6,749 nt of DNA, from the NCBI GenBank assembly GCA_016744875.1, contig JADGDL010000063.1:1-6749 (forward strand). Direction: 5' to 3'. Shown here one piece after another: positions 6,496 to 6,749 of this stretch. Every line of letters begins with the position of its first letter. Position 1 is the stretch's first letter. The notes under the pieces were generated by a model. The model did no database searches. It had not been told where the DNA came from and worked only from the letters and a program-made list of their open reading frames with translations. Origin of the DNA: Sulfurovum sp. (GTDB lineage: Bacteria; Campylobacterota; Campylobacteria; Campylobacterales; Sulfurovaceae). The position numbers were made by a program, and so were the translations under genes.

Positions 6496-6749
6496 CTATT
6501 TATTCTTTTGTTTGTTTTGCTTATTTGGTTTAGTTTGCTTATTCGGTTTGTTTTGCTTATTTGGTTTGTTTTGCTTATTTGGTTTAGTTTGTTTATTTGG
6601 TTTGTTTTGCTTATTTGGTTTAGTTTGTTTCTTGTGATTATTAGATTTATGGCGATTTTTGTATTCTTTATCGCTTCTGTAATAACCATAATCTCCTGAT
6701 CTTACCGGATAACGCTGTCCATTATGATATCTGTGTCCACGATTATAAT
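6496..6749 (-). CDS. Basic protein of unknown function with KPNKQ(N/T) repeat tail, 5' part outside window
   Basis: The frame is open from the right window edge (first full codon 6747-6745) to TAG at 6498-6496, giving the last 83 residues; the start is not in view. Residues 1-36 are rich in Tyr, Arg, Gly and His (RGHRYHNGQRYPV, then SGDYGYYRSDKEY). Residues 43-78 are six exact-length hexapeptides KPNKQN or KPNKQT, followed by KQKNK. Lysine occurs at every third residue from 40 to 79, and there is no acidic residue after Glu28. The terminator 12 nt downstream of the stop supports the frame. I do not recognise the family. Such tails occur in exported or surface-binding proteins and in nucleic-acid binders, but nothing here decides. 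The frames overlapping it on either strand are hydrophobic or Asn/Ile repeat shadows of the same DNA. Confidence 0.65.
   Translation of the reverse strand, partial: YNRGHRYHNGQRYPVRSGDYGYYRSDKEYKNRHKSNNHKKQTKPNKQNKPNKQTKPNKQNKPNKQNKPNKQTKPNKQNKQKNK
6514..6621 (-). repeat. Tandem 18-bp coding repeat, six units
   Basis: Six copies of an 18-bp unit (consensus AAACCAAATAAGCAAAAC on the minus strand), each coding KPNKQ plus Asn or Thr. Differences are few: AAC/ACT for the last codon, one AAG to AAA and one CCA to CCG. Each unit is built of two related 9-bp halves. The plus strand is almost pure T and G with few other bases. Unit length is a multiple of three, so copy-number change would alter length and not frame. 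Confidence 0.85.

Noticed and set aside
6514..6621. CRISPR array
   Set aside because: Units are 18 bp, contiguous and in frame with a protein; there are no unique spacers.
6462..6689. Minus-strand frame coding NQISKTNQ-type repeats
   Set aside because: Same repeat DNA in another frame; it runs through the terminator hairpin and stops inside it, whereas the frame ending at 6496 stops 12 nt before the hairpin and stays open to the window edge.
6484..6699. Plus-strand frame coding a very hydrophobic repeat (LLIWF-type)
   Set aside because: It is the antisense shadow of the lysine-rich repeat (AAA/AAG read backwards gives Phe/Leu). It has no ribosome site worth naming and its start overlaps the terminator of the minus-strand gene.

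Overview
The window looks like a piece of chromosome from an AT-rich Gram-negative bacterium. Outer-membrane proteins (an OMPLA-type phospholipase and a small beta-barrel), AAGGA-type ribosome binding sites, AT-rich intergenic DNA and the style of the proteins suggest Campylobacterota (Sulfurovum/Sulfurimonas-like). This is inference; there is no marker gene to prove it.

Layout. Positions 1-459 (+) hold the C-terminal part of a DDE transposase whose start lies left of the window. A 278-bp gene-free stretch follows, with three copies of an AAGTGGCT motif placed around a candidate promoter. Next is a small outer-membrane beta-barrel gene (738-1253, +), which ends at a perfect 11-bp palindromic terminator (1259-1282) shared with a convergent operon. 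That operon runs on the minus strand, listed here in transcription order: a giant MscK/KefA-type mechanosensitive channel (6260-2823), an outer-membrane phospholipase A with an N-terminal Sel1-like domain (2810-1548), and a 67-residue two-helix PLDc_N-type membrane protein (1491-1288). Upstream of it, still on the minus strand, is the end of another gene (6749-6496). This gene encodes a basic protein with a (KPNKQN/T)n tail and is followed by its own hairpin terminator (6462-6483).

How the genes may work together. The channel and pldA are 12 bp apart, and the SD of pldA overlaps the channel stop codon, so they are very probably co-transcribed and perhaps translationally coupled. An inner-membrane tension-gated channel with a large periplasmic coiled-coil domain, an outer-membrane phospholipase activated by membrane disturbance and a small inner-membrane protein together suggest an envelope-stress or lipid-homeostasis unit. 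The individual family calls are strong for the first two; the joint function is inference.

The points most worth a second look are the conserved-or-not status of the channel/phospholipase/PLDc_N operon, the Sel1-OMPLA fusion, the period-3 lysine tail of the right-edge protein, and the AAGTGGCT repeat cluster. I found no tRNA, rRNA, CRISPR array or origin.
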